Below are positions 25,330 through 33,578 of a stretch of DNA of 64,000 bases, in pieces (positions within the stretch are counted from its first letter, which is position 1; each line of letters opens with the position of its first letter). The stretch is taken from the NCBI RefSeq assembly GCF_023515955.1, contig NZ_CP097322.1, positions 6,930,501 to 6,994,500 of the forward strand, written 5' to 3'. The position numbers were made by a program, and so were the translations under genes. The stretch is from Streptomyces sp. RerS4. GTDB taxonomy: Bacteria; Actinomycetota; Actinomycetes; Streptomycetales; Streptomycetaceae. The notes beneath the pieces were generated by a model. That model saw only the letters and a list, made by a program, of their open reading frames with translations, had not been told where the DNA came from and did no database searches.

Positions 25330-25405
25330 ACGGTCCACCACAATCGGGCAGTTGTTCATGATGCCGCCCCTTACAGGTACAACCTCGCGCGGTTACCGTC
25401 CGGTC

Positions 25406-26299
25406 ATGACCCCCACACTCGCGCAGCTTCGTTATCTCGTCGCCGTCGCGGACTGCCGTTCCATCACCGGCGCGGCCGCCTCGGTCTTCGTCGCCCAGTC
25501 CGCCTTGTCGCGAGCCGTCCAGGCCATGGAGCGCGACCTCGGCGTCGAGCTCATCGCCCGCCGCGGCAGGGGTGTGGACCTCACGCCGGAAGGCGCCCGG
25601 GTGGTCCGGCTGGCCCGAACCGTGCTCGACGCGGTGGAGGCCATCGACGACATCGGGGTCCCGCACGGCAAGGGCGGGCGGGTCACCCTCACCCTCGTCA
25701 CCACCCCCACCCTGGCCCTCGACCTGGCCTCCGAACTGATCCCGGCCTTCACCGGTCGACATCCCGGAGTGGACGTACGGCTCCACCAGTACGACGGCCG
25801 CGAGGCCCTGGTACAGGGACTCCTGGACGGCACGGCCGAGTTGGGATTGGTCGACCTGCCGGTGGACAAGGAGCTGACCACGCATCACATCCAGGAGCGT
25901 GAGGTGGTGCTCGTCTCGCCCGTCGGCGCCCGACTGCCCGACCCCGTGCCGTTCCGCACGCTCGACGGTCTGCCGATGGTGCTGCCGACCCCGGGCACGG
26001 GGCGGCGTACCGAGATGGAGGCCATGTTCAGCTGCCTCGGGGTCCGGCCCGTGCCCGCGTTCGAGGTCGACGAGCGGCTCGCCTGGGTGACCGGCGTGAC
26101 CGATGGCCGCGGCTCCCTCATCTGGTACCGCGACGTGGTGCTCAGAGCCTTCGGCACGCGCGCCGAGATCCGCTCCTTCACCCCGCCCCTGCTGCGTCCC
26201 GTGGGCATCGCGCACGCGCGCAGGCCGCTGAGCCGCGCCGCCCGCGCGTTCATCGCGCACGCCCGCCACAACGGCCCCGTGCGGGAACCGGCGCGGTGA
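25406..26299 (+). CDS. LysR-family transcriptional regulator
   Basis: The 297-residue protein has the usual LysR length. The N-terminal winged helix-turn-helix reads LRYLVAVADCRSITGAA then AQSALSRAVQAMERDLG. The effector-binding domain follows (about 90-290: LTLVTTPTLALDLASELIP onward). I start at the ATG at 25406, where homology to the family begins; the upstream in-frame extension is Arg-rich and implausible. It is divergent from the megasynthase operon, so it is the obvious candidate for its pathway-specific regulator; the ligand is unknown. Confidence 0.9.
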   Translation: MTPTLAQLRYLVAVADCRSITGAAASVFVAQSALSRAVQAMERDLGVELIARRGRGVDLTPEGARVVRLARTVLDAVEAIDDIGVPHGKGGRVTLTLVTTPTLALDLASELIPAFTGRHPGVDVRLHQYDGREALVQGLLDGTAELGLVDLPVDKELTTHHIQEREVVLVSPVGARLPDPVPFRTLDGLPMVLPTPGTGRRTEMEAMFSCLGVRPVPAFEVDERLAWVTGVTDGRGSLIWYRDVVLRAFGTRAEIRSFTPPLLRPVGIAHARRPLSRAARAFIAHARHNGPVREPAR

Positions 26300-26409
26300 C
26301 CGGAAGTCGGCCCCGCTCACCGGAAGCCCGAGGGAATTCGGCCAGGCATGCCGGCCCGGCATTGAATGGTGCTCGAACGGAGCGTGATTGACTCTGGCGG
26401 CATCATCTG

Positions 26410-27681
26410 ATGTGCCATCACATGGTGCGCATGTCCCGACTCCTCACACCCCCATGGGTCGCGGCCCTCGCGACCGCGGCCCTCGCCACCCTGCTGCCGG
26501 CCACCGCATGGATGGCCGGCACCGCCGACGCCGCCACCGGCCGGGCCGTGCCGGCAGCGGCCGCCGCGCCGGCCCCGGAGAGGCAGTGCACCCTGCCCGG
26601 CGGCATGGCCGAGATCAGCGGACTCGCCATGAGCCGCAAGCACCCGGGTGTCTTCTACGCCGTCAACGACAGTGGCAACACCAACCAGGTCTTCGCCGTC
26701 GACTGCACGGGCGCCACCGGACAACTCAAAGCCACCTACACCGTTTCCGGCATCGGCAACACCGACTGGGAGGGGCTCGCGATCGGCAAGGACGCGGCCG
26801 GCCTCCCCGTGATCCTCGTGGGCGACATCGGCGACAACTTCAGCGGCCGCGCAGAGATCTCCGTACACGCCTTCCCCGAGCCCGATCGGCTCGCCAACGC
26901 CACGGTGAGTCCGGTGACGTACAGGTTCGCCTACGCGGACGGCCGACACGACGCCGAATCCCTGCTCGCCGACCCGACCACCGGACGGCTGTACATCGCG
27001 AGCAAACTGATCGGTGCGACAGGGCAGTTGTACCAGGCCCCGCTTCCCCCGCAGACCGGACAGGTCAACACCCTGACGGCGGTCCGCCCCGGCCCCGTCT
27101 TCGCCACCGACGGCGCCTTCTCGCCATCGGGTGCCTCGTACACCCTGCGCAGCGGCGGGCCGCTGGGCGCGAACACCGCCTCCGTGTACGACACAGCGGG
27201 GACCAAGCTCGCGGACGTCGCCCTGCCGGCGCAGTCGCAGGGCGAGACGGTGACGTACTTCGACTGCGCGAGCCTGCTCGTCGGTTCGGAGAACGACACC
27301 CAGATCTGGCGGGTCCCGCTCCCCCCGGAGGCGACCCCGGGCTGCGCCGCCACCCCGACCCCGACGCCGACCCCCACGCCGACGCCCACCCCGACCCCGA
27401 CTCCCACCCCCGCTCCCGGTGACCTGAAGCTGGCCAACCCCGGCCCCCAGACCTGCAAGTTCAACCAGACCTGCACCATCCAACTCACCGCCACCGGCGG
27501 CAAACCCGCCTACCGCTACACCGCCACCGGCCTCCCCTGGGGCCTCACCACCGACCCCGCCACCGGCCGCATCACCGGCAAACCCTGGGCCGGCGGCACC
27601 CTCCACATCACCGCCACCACCACCGACTCCACCGGCACCACCGCCACCACCACCTTCCCCCTCACCATCAACTGGTTCTGA
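26410..27681 (+). CDS. secreted protein with propeller-like domain, Thr-Pro linker and Ig-like domain
   Basis: The 423-residue product has a signal peptide (hydrophobic run, cut after TADAA). Residues about 55-310 resemble a six- or seven-bladed propeller (repeated GLAMSRKHPGVFYAVND, DWEGLAIG, DAESLLADPTTGRLYI blocks). A Thr-Pro repeat and an Ig-like domain follow. The Ig-like domain is identical in protein to that of the phosphoesterase at 6759-8003. ATGs at 26410, 26422 and 26431 are possible starts; a GGCGG nine bases before the first gives it slight preference. No catalytic residues are recognised. It is 15 bases upstream of the MFS gene and probably co-transcribed. Confidence 0.8.
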   Translation: MCHHMVRMSRLLTPPWVAALATAALATLLPATAWMAGTADAATGRAVPAAAAAPAPERQCTLPGGMAEISGLAMSRKHPGVFYAVNDSGNTNQVFAVDCTGATGQLKATYTVSGIGNTDWEGLAIGKDAAGLPVILVGDIGDNFSGRAEISVHAFPEPDRLANATVSPVTYRFAYADGRHDAESLLADPTTGRLYIASKLIGATGQLYQAPLPPQTGQVNTLTAVRPGPVFATDGAFSPSGASYTLRSGGPLGANTASVYDTAGTKLADVALPAQSQGETVTYFDCASLLVGSENDTQIWRVPLPPEATPGCAATPTPTPTPTPTPTPTPTPTPAPGDLKLANPGPQTCKFNQTCTIQLTATGGKPAYRYTATGLPWGLTTDPATGRITGKPWAGGTLHITATTTDSTGTTATTTFPLTINWF

Positions 27682-27684
27682 ACC
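27418..27684 (+). repeat. inverted duplicate of an Ig-like domain segment, copy B
   Basis: This 267-bp segment is the plus-strand copy of 6756-7022, with one synonymous difference at 27657. It ends three bases after the stop codon. With copy A it forms a large inverted repeat around the megasynthase region. Confidence 0.9.
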
Positions 27685-27696
27685 GAGGAGACTCCC

Positions 27697-28932
27697 GTGT
27701 ACCTGTCGGCCGGCCGGGCGGCGGACGCCGCCCAGGGCCTCCCCGCGCCCGGTCGCCGCAAGGCGGTCCCCGGCACCGTCCCCGGCACCGTCCTCGCGCT
27801 CGGCCTGGTCAGCATGGTCACGGACATCTCCGCCGAGATGGTCACCGCCGTCCTGCCCCTCTACCTGGTGGCCGGACTCGGCATGTCCCCGCTGGCGTTC
27901 GGCGCCCTCGACGGGCTCCACCACGGCGCCACCGCCCTGTTGCGCCTCGCCGGCGGCCGGATCGCGGACCGCACCCACCGGCGCAAGCTCGTCGCCGGCG
28001 CCGGCTACGCGATCTCGGCCGTGTGCAAGGGCGCGCTGCTCTTCGTCACCACCCCCTGGTCCGTGGCCGCCGTCCTGGCCGCCGACCGGACCGGAAAGGG
28101 GCTGCGCACCGCGCCGCGCGACGCGCTGATCTCCCTGTCCTGCCCGCCCGAGGACCAGGGTCGGGCCTTCGGCGTCCACCGCGCCCTCGACACGGCGGGC
28201 GCGCTGCTGGGCCCGCTGGCCGCCTTCGCGCTCCTGTGGGTGGTGGTCGACGGCTACGACGCCGTGTTCACCGTGAGCTGCGGCATCGCCCTGCTGGGGG
28301 TGCTGCTGCTCGCGCTGTTCGTCCGCGAGAGCCCCGCGCCCGCCGTCGCCCGGCCGCCGCTGCCCCCCGTACGGACCCTGGTGCGCATACCCGGCCTGCG
28401 GAGGCTGTGCCTGATCGCCTGCACGCTCGGCCTGTTCACCGTGGGCGACGCCTTCCTCTACCTGCTGCTCCAGGACCGGCTGGCCCTGCGCGCCGCGTAC
28501 TTCCCGCTGCTGCCGGTGGGCACCGCGGCCGTGTTCCTGCTGGGCGCCCTGCCGGTGGGGCGACTCGCGGACCGGCTGGGGCGCGTACGGGTCTTCCTCG
28601 GCGGGCACGTCCTGCTGTGCGGCGCCTGCCTGCTCCTCCTGACGCCCCTCCCGGCCGCACCGTTGGTGGCCGGCGTCCTGCTGCTCCACGGCCTGTTCTA
28701 CGCGGCCACCGACGGGGTGTTGATGGCCGCCGCCGGCCCGATGCTGCCACGGGAACTGCGCACCACCGGCCTCGCCGTCCTCCAGACCGCCCAGGCCCTC
28801 GCCCGCCTCGCGGGCTCCCTCCTCTTCGGAGCCGTCTGGACCCTGTGGGGCCCCGAACCGGCCCTCTGGACCGCCGCCGGCGGCCTTCTCCTGGCCCTGA
28901 TCCCGGCCCTGCGCCACCTGAGGAAGGCGTAG
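27697..28932 (+). CDS. MFS transporter
   Basis: The 411-residue protein is hydrophobic throughout, with about 12 membrane segments and the MFS loop-2 motif GGRIADRTHRRK plus its repeat in the second half (GRLADRLGR). The GTG start follows GAGGAG and lies 15 bases after the upstream stop. It is probably an exporter. Lying at the edge of the biosynthetic region, export of the pathway product is a fair guess but is not shown by the sequence. Confidence 0.85.
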   Translation: MYLSAGRAADAAQGLPAPGRRKAVPGTVPGTVLALGLVSMVTDISAEMVTAVLPLYLVAGLGMSPLAFGALDGLHHGATALLRLAGGRIADRTHRRKLVAGAGYAISAVCKGALLFVTTPWSVAAVLAADRTGKGLRTAPRDALISLSCPPEDQGRAFGVHRALDTAGALLGPLAAFALLWVVVDGYDAVFTVSCGIALLGVLLLALFVRESPAPAVARPPLPPVRTLVRIPGLRRLCLIACTLGLFTVGDAFLYLLLQDRLALRAAYFPLLPVGTAAVFLLGALPVGRLADRLGRVRVFLGGHVLLCGACLLLLTPLPAAPLVAGVLLLHGLFYAATDGVLMAAAGPMLPRELRTTGLAVLQTAQALARLAGSLLFGAVWTLWGPEPALWTAAGGLLLALIPALRHLRKA

Positions 28933-28960
28933 GAAGCCGCCGCCCCGAATGGTCGTTTCT

Positions 28961-29497
28961 TCAGTAGGTCCGGCCCACGTGCGCCAGTGCCTGCTTCAGC
29001 AACACCCCGTGCCCGCCCGGCATTTCGCCCTGCACCGCCAGGGAGGCCGCCTCGTCGGGACTGAACCACACCAGGTCCAGCGCGTCCTGGCGGGGACGGC
29101 AGTCGCCGCTCACCGGGACGACGTAGGCGAGGGACACGGCGTGCTGGCGCGGGTCGTGGTACGAGGTGATGCCCGCCGTGGGGAAGTACTCGGCGACGGT
29201 GAACGGCTGGAGGGAGGCGGGGACGCGCGGCAGGGCGACCGGGCCGAGGTCCTTCTCCAGGTGCCGCAGCAGCGCGTCGCGCACCCGCTCGTGGTACAGG
29301 ACGCGGCCGGACACCAGGGTCCGGCTGACCGTTCCGTCCGGACCGATGCGCAGCAGCAGGCCGATGCTGGTGACTTCGCCGCTGTCGTCCACGCGTACGG
29401 GCACGGCCTCCACGTACAGGATCGGCATCTGGGCGCGGGCCGTCTCCAGCTCGTCGTCGGTCAGCCAGCCGGGCGAGGTCTCGGTCGTGTCAGACAT
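28961..29497 (-). CDS. DUF4916/NUDIX-like protein
   Basis: The 178-residue product matches the actinobacterial DUF4916 family, a NUDIX-fold group. The region GRVLYHERVRDALLRHLEKD aligns with the Nudix box (G-x5-E-x7-REUxEExGU), but the REUxEE glutamates are replaced (RHLEKD), so classical metal-dependent pyrophosphatase activity is doubtful. The N-terminus begins MSDTTETSPGWL with a Trp-Leu typical of the family. It is convergent with the MFS gene. Substrate unknown. Confidence 0.8.
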   Translation of the reverse strand: MSDTTETSPGWLTDDELETARAQMPILYVEAVPVRVDDSGEVTSIGLLLRIGPDGTVSRTLVSGRVLYHERVRDALLRHLEKDLGPVALPRVPASLQPFTVAEYFPTAGITSYHDPRQHAVSLAYVVPVSGDCRPRQDALDLVWFSPDEAASLAVQGEMPGGHGVLLKQALAHVGRTY

Positions 29498-29654
29498 TGC
29501 TTGAGCATACTTTCCGGGTAGGGCGCCCGCAGGGTGCGCGGGCCGGTTCGACTACGGAAGAACGTAATACGCGCACGGGCTCGTGCATGATCATGCACCA
29601 CGAAGGCCCGACCGCGTACGCGAGGGCGACACGGGCGGGTGCCGCCAGGTCCTC

Positions 29655-30620
29655 TCACACGGTGATCGCGATCTTGCCGCGCGCCCCGCCGTCCGTCAGC
29701 AGGGTCAGCGCCTCCGGGACCCGTTCCAGCGGGAACACCGACCCCACGACCGGGGTGACCGAGCCCGCCTCGATCAGCCCGGCCAGATCGTCCAGGCCGG
29801 CCCGCCCCTGGCGGCTCAGGAGCATGGTGAGCCGCTGCCGGGTGAACGGGGACCGGACCAGCGCCCGGAACTGGCGGCCGAGCCCCAGCCAGTCACCGTC
29901 GTCCTCGCCGCCCGCGACGACCAGCGTGCCGCGCGGCTCCAGCACCCGGCGCAGCCGCGCGACCGGGGTGCTCCCCGCGAGGTCCAGCACCAGGTCGAAG
30001 CGCCGCCCGCCGGCGGTGACGTCCTCGCAGGTGTAGTCGACCACGTGGTCCGCGCCGAGCGAGCGCACCAGGTCCGCCTTGGCCGGGCCGCACAACCCGG
30101 TGACCTCCGCCCCGAAGGCCTTGGCCAGTTGTACGGCGTACGTCCCCACCCCGCCCGAGGCTCCCGTCACCAGGACCCGCTGCCCGGCCCGCACCCGTCC
30201 CGCCTCGCGCAGTCCCTGGAGCGCGGTGAGCCCGGACACCGCCACCACGGCCGCCTCCTCGAAGCCCAGCCGGTCCGGCTTGGGCGCGATCCGGTCGGCG
30301 CGGGCCACCACGTACTCGGCGAACGAGCCGTGCGCCGTGCCGAACACCGCGTCACCGACGGCGAAGCCGGACACCCCAGGCCCCAACGCGGCCACCGTGC
30401 CCGCCACGTCCAACCCGGTGGCCGTGTTGCGCGGGCGGCGCAGACCCAGGACCGCCCGCACCGCGTAGGGCCGGCCGGCCATCAGGTGCCACGTCCCCCG
30501 GTCGACGCCGGCGGCCCGCACCCGCACCAGCACCCGTCCGGGCCCCGGCGTGGGCCGGGGCACCTCCGCGAGGCGGAGCACGTCCGGGCCCCCGTAACCC
30601 ACTTGGGTGATCGCTCTCAT
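29655..30620 (-). CDS. NAD(P)-dependent zinc-less alcohol dehydrogenase/quinone oxidoreductase
   Basis: The 321-residue protein belongs to the MDR superfamily. It has a GroES-like N-terminus (MRAITQVGYGGPDVLRL), the nucleotide-binding GASGGVGTYAVQLAK (about 145) and the C-terminal region ending GKIAITV. The cysteine ligands of zinc dehydrogenases are absent, pointing to the quinone-oxidoreductase branch. I start at the ATG at 30620, where homology begins; an in-frame ATG five codons upstream is also possible. It is divergent from a TetR regulator with a palindrome between them, so it is probably the repressor's target. Confidence 0.85.
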   Translation of the reverse strand: MRAITQVGYGGPDVLRLAEVPRPTPGPGRVLVRVRAAGVDRGTWHLMAGRPYAVRAVLGLRRPRNTATGLDVAGTVAALGPGVSGFAVGDAVFGTAHGSFAEYVVARADRIAPKPDRLGFEEAAVVAVSGLTALQGLREAGRVRAGQRVLVTGASGGVGTYAVQLAKAFGAEVTGLCGPAKADLVRSLGADHVVDYTCEDVTAGGRRFDLVLDLAGSTPVARLRRVLEPRGTLVVAGGEDDGDWLGLGRQFRALVRSPFTRQRLTMLLSRQGRAGLDDLAGLIEAGSVTPVVGSVFPLERVPEALTLLTDGGARGKIAITV

Positions 30621-30681
30621 GGTCACGTCACCCATCGTCACACTGCTCACCGCAGCCACCTCGTCCCGTCGCCCGCCCTGG

Positions 30682-30710
30682 CCGTACTAAGTACGACTTA
30701 CTTAGTACGG
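30682..30710. promoter_or_regulatory. TetR operator palindrome
   Basis: CCGTACTAAG (30682-30691) and CTTAGTACGG (30701-30710) are perfect 10-bp inverted repeats with a nine-base spacer. A TAGGAT -10 box follows directly at 30711-30716, so a bound repressor would block the regulator's own promoter and probably the divergent oxidoreductase promoter. Confidence 0.8.
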
Positions 30711-30760
30711 TAGGATGGACCTCGCAGTCAACCCCTCCCGATCATCCGGACGGAGACGAA

Positions 30761-31429
30761 GTGCCCCAGCAGGTTCCCCTCAGTCGCGCCCGGGTCCTGG
30801 AGGCGGCGGTCGCGCTCGCGGACGAGGGCGGCGTCGGCGCGCTGACGATCAGGGCCTTGGCGGCGCGACTCGGCGTCAAGCCGATGTCCCTGTACCACCA
30901 CGTCCCGCACAAGGAAGCGATCCTCGACGGCATCGTGGACGCCGTCTTCGCCGAGATCGACCTGCCCCCGGACGACGCCGACTGGCGGTCCGCCCTACGC
31001 CACCGCGCCCACAGCGCCCGTGCCGTGCTGGCCCGTCACCCCTGGGCCACCGCCGTGCTGGACTCGCGCGCGCACCCCGGCCCGGCCACCCTGCGCCACC
31101 ACGACGCGGTCCTGGGCGTGCTGCGGCGCGGAGGCTTCCCGTACGACCTCGCGGCGCACGCCTACTCCCTGCTGGACAGCTACGTCTACGGCTTCGCCCT
31201 CACGGAGGCGGCGCTGCCCTTCGCCCCGCAGGACGTGGAGGAGGCCGTCGGGGAGTTCCTGACTGGCTTTCCGGCGGGGGAGTACCCCCACCTCGTCGCG
31301 TTCGCCGAGCAGCACGTGCTGCGCCCCGGGTACGAGTACGGGGCCGAGTTCGACTACGGCCTGGAGTTGATCCTCGACGGCCTGGCGGCCCGCCTCGCGG
31401 CCGCCACCCCGCCTACCGTGACCCCATGA
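30761..31429 (+). CDS. TetR/AcrR-family regulator
   Basis: The 222-residue protein has an N-terminal helix-turn-helix (ALTIRALAARLGVKPMSLYHHV, about residues 28-49) and a C-terminal ligand domain of the TetR_C type (tetracycline-repressor-like, residues 75-215). The GTG start follows GGAG. The palindrome at 30682-30710 lies in its promoter. Its stop overlaps the next ATG by four bases, so the following gene is co-translated. Confidence 0.9.
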   Translation: MPQQVPLSRARVLEAAVALADEGGVGALTIRALAARLGVKPMSLYHHVPHKEAILDGIVDAVFAEIDLPPDDADWRSALRHRAHSARAVLARHPWATAVLDSRAHPGPATLRHHDAVLGVLRRGGFPYDLAAHAYSLLDSYVYGFALTEAALPFAPQDVEEAVGEFLTGFPAGEYPHLVAFAEQHVLRPGYEYGAEFDYGLELILDGLAARLAAATPPTVTP

Positions 31430-32604
31430 AGCCGACCACCGTGTCCTGGGCCGCCGCCAACGCCCGGCGCATGGCCCGGCAGTGGCTCACCGCCCCGGCG
31501 CCCGAGGGCACCGATCCCGCCGAGATCGCGGCCCGCATGCTCGGCGCACACGCCCAGATCGCCTCGGCCGCCGAGCTGTCCCTCGCGCTCAGGGCGCACG
31601 GCGCGACCCGCGCGACCGTCCGACACGCGGTGACCCGCGACCACACGCTCGTCCGGACCTTCGGCCCGCGCGGCACCGTCCACCTCCTGCCCTCCGCGGA
31701 CCTGCCCTGGTGGACCGGCGCCCTGTCCGCCCTGCCCGAGGACGTCGGCGGATTCGCCCCCGACGTGCGGATGACCCCCGCGCAGACCGACGACGTGCTC
31801 GCCGCCCTCGCCGACGCGCTCACCGGCGCGGAACTCACCGTGGACGAGCTGACCGAGGCGATCGTGCGGCGCACCGGCCCCTGGGCCGCGGACCCCGTGA
31901 TGCCCGCCTTCCAGACCCTGTGGCCGCGCTGGCGACAGGTCACGCACACCGCCGCGCACCGGGGCGTACTGGCCTTCGGCGCCGACCGGGGCCGCAAGGT
32001 GACCTACACCAACCCGGGCTGCGTCCCGGCCGACGCCACCGCGTCCCTCGCCCGGCTCGTCGACCGCTACCTGCGCGCCTACGGTCCGGCCGGCGCCCCG
32101 GACTTCGCGCTCTGGGCGGCCGCCCCCAAGGCCTGGGCGGTGGACCTGTTCGCCTCGCTCGCGGCCCAGGGCCGGATCGAGGAGGTGACCTTCGCCGTGG
32201 CCCCGGTCGCCACCGCGCGCCCGTCCGGGCCCCCGTACGTCGCCTCCGGCGACACCGCCTTCCCGGACGAGCCGGCCCGTGGCGTGCGCCTGCTGCCGTA
32301 CTTCGACGCCTACGTGATCGCCTGCCGCCCCCGCGAGCTGTTCTTCCCCGGCGCCGCCGCCACCCGCGCCCTGGCCGGCGGCCAGGCGGGCAACTACCCC
32401 GTCCTGCTGATCGACGGAGTGGTCGCGGGCGTCTGGCACCAGCGCCGTACGGGCCGCCGCATCGCGATCACGGTGGAGCCGCTCGCCCCACTGGGCGCCA
32501 CCCACCGCCGGGCCCTGGAGTACGAGGCGGAGCGTACGGCGGCCATCCTGGAAGGGGCCGCGGCCCTCACCGTCGGCACCGTCACCGTCGGCCCCCACGC
32601 CTGA
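31426..32604 (+). CDS. winged-helix DNA-binding (HTH_42) protein
   Basis: The 392-residue protein resembles the AlkX/YcaQ-related winged-helix family: HAQIASAAELSLALRAHGAT near the start, RGTVHLLPSADLPWW, and a C-terminal FDAYVIACRPRELFFPG and VLLIDGVVAGVW. Some members remove DNA crosslinks as glycosylases; whether this one does is not evident. It starts with an ATGA overlap after the TetR gene, so it shares the same control. Confidence 0.8.
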   Translation: MKPTTVSWAAANARRMARQWLTAPAPEGTDPAEIAARMLGAHAQIASAAELSLALRAHGATRATVRHAVTRDHTLVRTFGPRGTVHLLPSADLPWWTGALSALPEDVGGFAPDVRMTPAQTDDVLAALADALTGAELTVDELTEAIVRRTGPWAADPVMPAFQTLWPRWRQVTHTAAHRGVLAFGADRGRKVTYTNPGCVPADATASLARLVDRYLRAYGPAGAPDFALWAAAPKAWAVDLFASLAAQGRIEEVTFAVAPVATARPSGPPYVASGDTAFPDEPARGVRLLPYFDAYVIACRPRELFFPGAAATRALAGGQAGNYPVLLIDGVVAGVWHQRRTGRRIAITVEPLAPLGATHRRALEYEAERTAAILEGAAALTVGTVTVGPHA

Positions 32605-32879
32605 TCCGGAGGGCGTGGACGGCCTGCCGTACGGCCCCTCACTCCCCGAACGTGCCGTGCCGCCCCGCGCCCAAGGCGAACCGGTCCGCTCCCGCCTGCG
32701 TCTCGCCCGCCCCCAGCGGCACCAGACCGTGCCGGTACTCCGGGGGTTGCCGAAGCCGGGGGGTACGGCGCCGGCGGCCCCACCCGTCGGTCGCCCCCGT
32801 AGGCCGTCCCGGCGGGGCGGTGCGGCCGCCGGGCGTGTAGCGCCCCCCGCGCTCCGGCCGGCTGCCACGCTCGTCGTCC

Positions 32880-33359
32880 ATGGATGTCAGCGCCTTTTAC
32901 GCCCTCTTCTCCGCCACCTGCTTCACCCTCGTCGGCCTGTGGTGGAACGTCGTCCAGAGCCACGCGGACTGGATGCGCGACCCCGCGCTGCGGCGCGTCG
33001 TCGGCGGGATCTACCTGTCGTTCCTGCTGCCCGCCCTGATGGGCCTCTTCGCGCAGATCGGCGGCACCGAGCAGCCCCAGATCTGGCGGGCGGCGTTCAT
33101 CGCCCTCGCCGTGGTCGGCTGCGTGTGCACCCTACGGCTGCTGGCCCGCGCCCGCGGCGACCACTTCGTCACCCTCCAGCAGGCCGGCGCCACATTGCTC
33201 TACGCCCTGATCGCCGTCGTCGGCGCCTTCCCCGAACTCGCCGGGCACATCGGCCTGCGCCCCATCCAGGCCGAAGCCCTGATGCTGATCGGCCTGATCA
33301 TCCTGGGCCACGCCCTGGTCTGGCGCTTCATGGCCGGAGAGGGCCGAGCCGAAGGATGA
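32880..33359 (+). CDS. small integral membrane protein of unknown function
   Basis: The 159-residue product has about four to five hydrophobic helices (AFYALFSATCFTLVGLWW, YLSFLLPALMGLF, AAFIALAVVGCVCTL, LLYALIAVVGAF, ALMLIGLIILGHALVW). No catalytic motif is recognised. The ATG at 32880 has a weak ribosome site. The 275 bases before it (32605-32879) hold no supported gene; the minus-strand 80-codon frame there is Arg/Gly-rich and lacks a ribosome site. Confidence 0.75.
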   Translation: MDVSAFYALFSATCFTLVGLWWNVVQSHADWMRDPALRRVVGGIYLSFLLPALMGLFAQIGGTEQPQIWRAAFIALAVVGCVCTLRLLARARGDHFVTLQQAGATLLYALIAVVGAFPELAGHIGLRPIQAEALMLIGLIILGHALVWRFMAGEGRAEG

Positions 33360-33371
33360 GCCGACGGGTGG

Positions 33372-33509
33372 GTGTTGACCTGCTCCACGCTGGCGGACCG
33401 ACGTCAGGGCCCTCCCGAACTACGCGTTGCCATCAGCCGAACGGTGGCCGCACTGGCCGACCGCTACGGCGACCGCCACGCGGACCGCGTGGATCTTACG
33501 GAACGCTGA
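33372..33509 (+). CDS. possible short ORF or gene tail, 45 residues
   Basis: From the GTG at 33372 a 45-codon frame ends at TGA (33507-33509). It encodes a helical segment PPELRVAISRTVAALADRYG followed by a charged end HADRVDLTER. It has normal streptomycete codon bias but no clear ribosome site, so it may be the tail of a lost gene. Not recognised. Confidence 0.25.
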   Translation: MLTCSTLADRRQGPPELRVAISRTVAALADRYGDRHADRVDLTER

Positions 33510-33578
33510 CGAGGCCGCCGGACAGGGCCTGTTGGGCCCCATCGGTGAGCGCGGCGACCTCGCGCTGGAGATCGAGCG

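Larger units (their letters stand above)
24865..25405. other. divergent regulatory region, megasynthase operon/LysR gene
   Basis: These 541 bases hold no supported gene. They contain a good minus-strand promoter candidate (25096-25124) and inverted repeats of CATGCC type near the LysR gene (25290-25329). An implied leader of about 225 bases lies between that promoter and the GTG of the megasynthase. Confidence 0.6.

Noticed and set aside
26317..28917. 866-codon minus-strand frame opposite the propeller protein and MFS genes
   Set aside because: Gly/Glu/Arg-rich shadow; plus strand shows signal peptide, linker and membrane segments.
32639..32881. 80-codon minus-strand frame before the membrane protein gene
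   Set aside because: No ribosome site, low-complexity Arg/Gly/Pro content, no recognisable domain.
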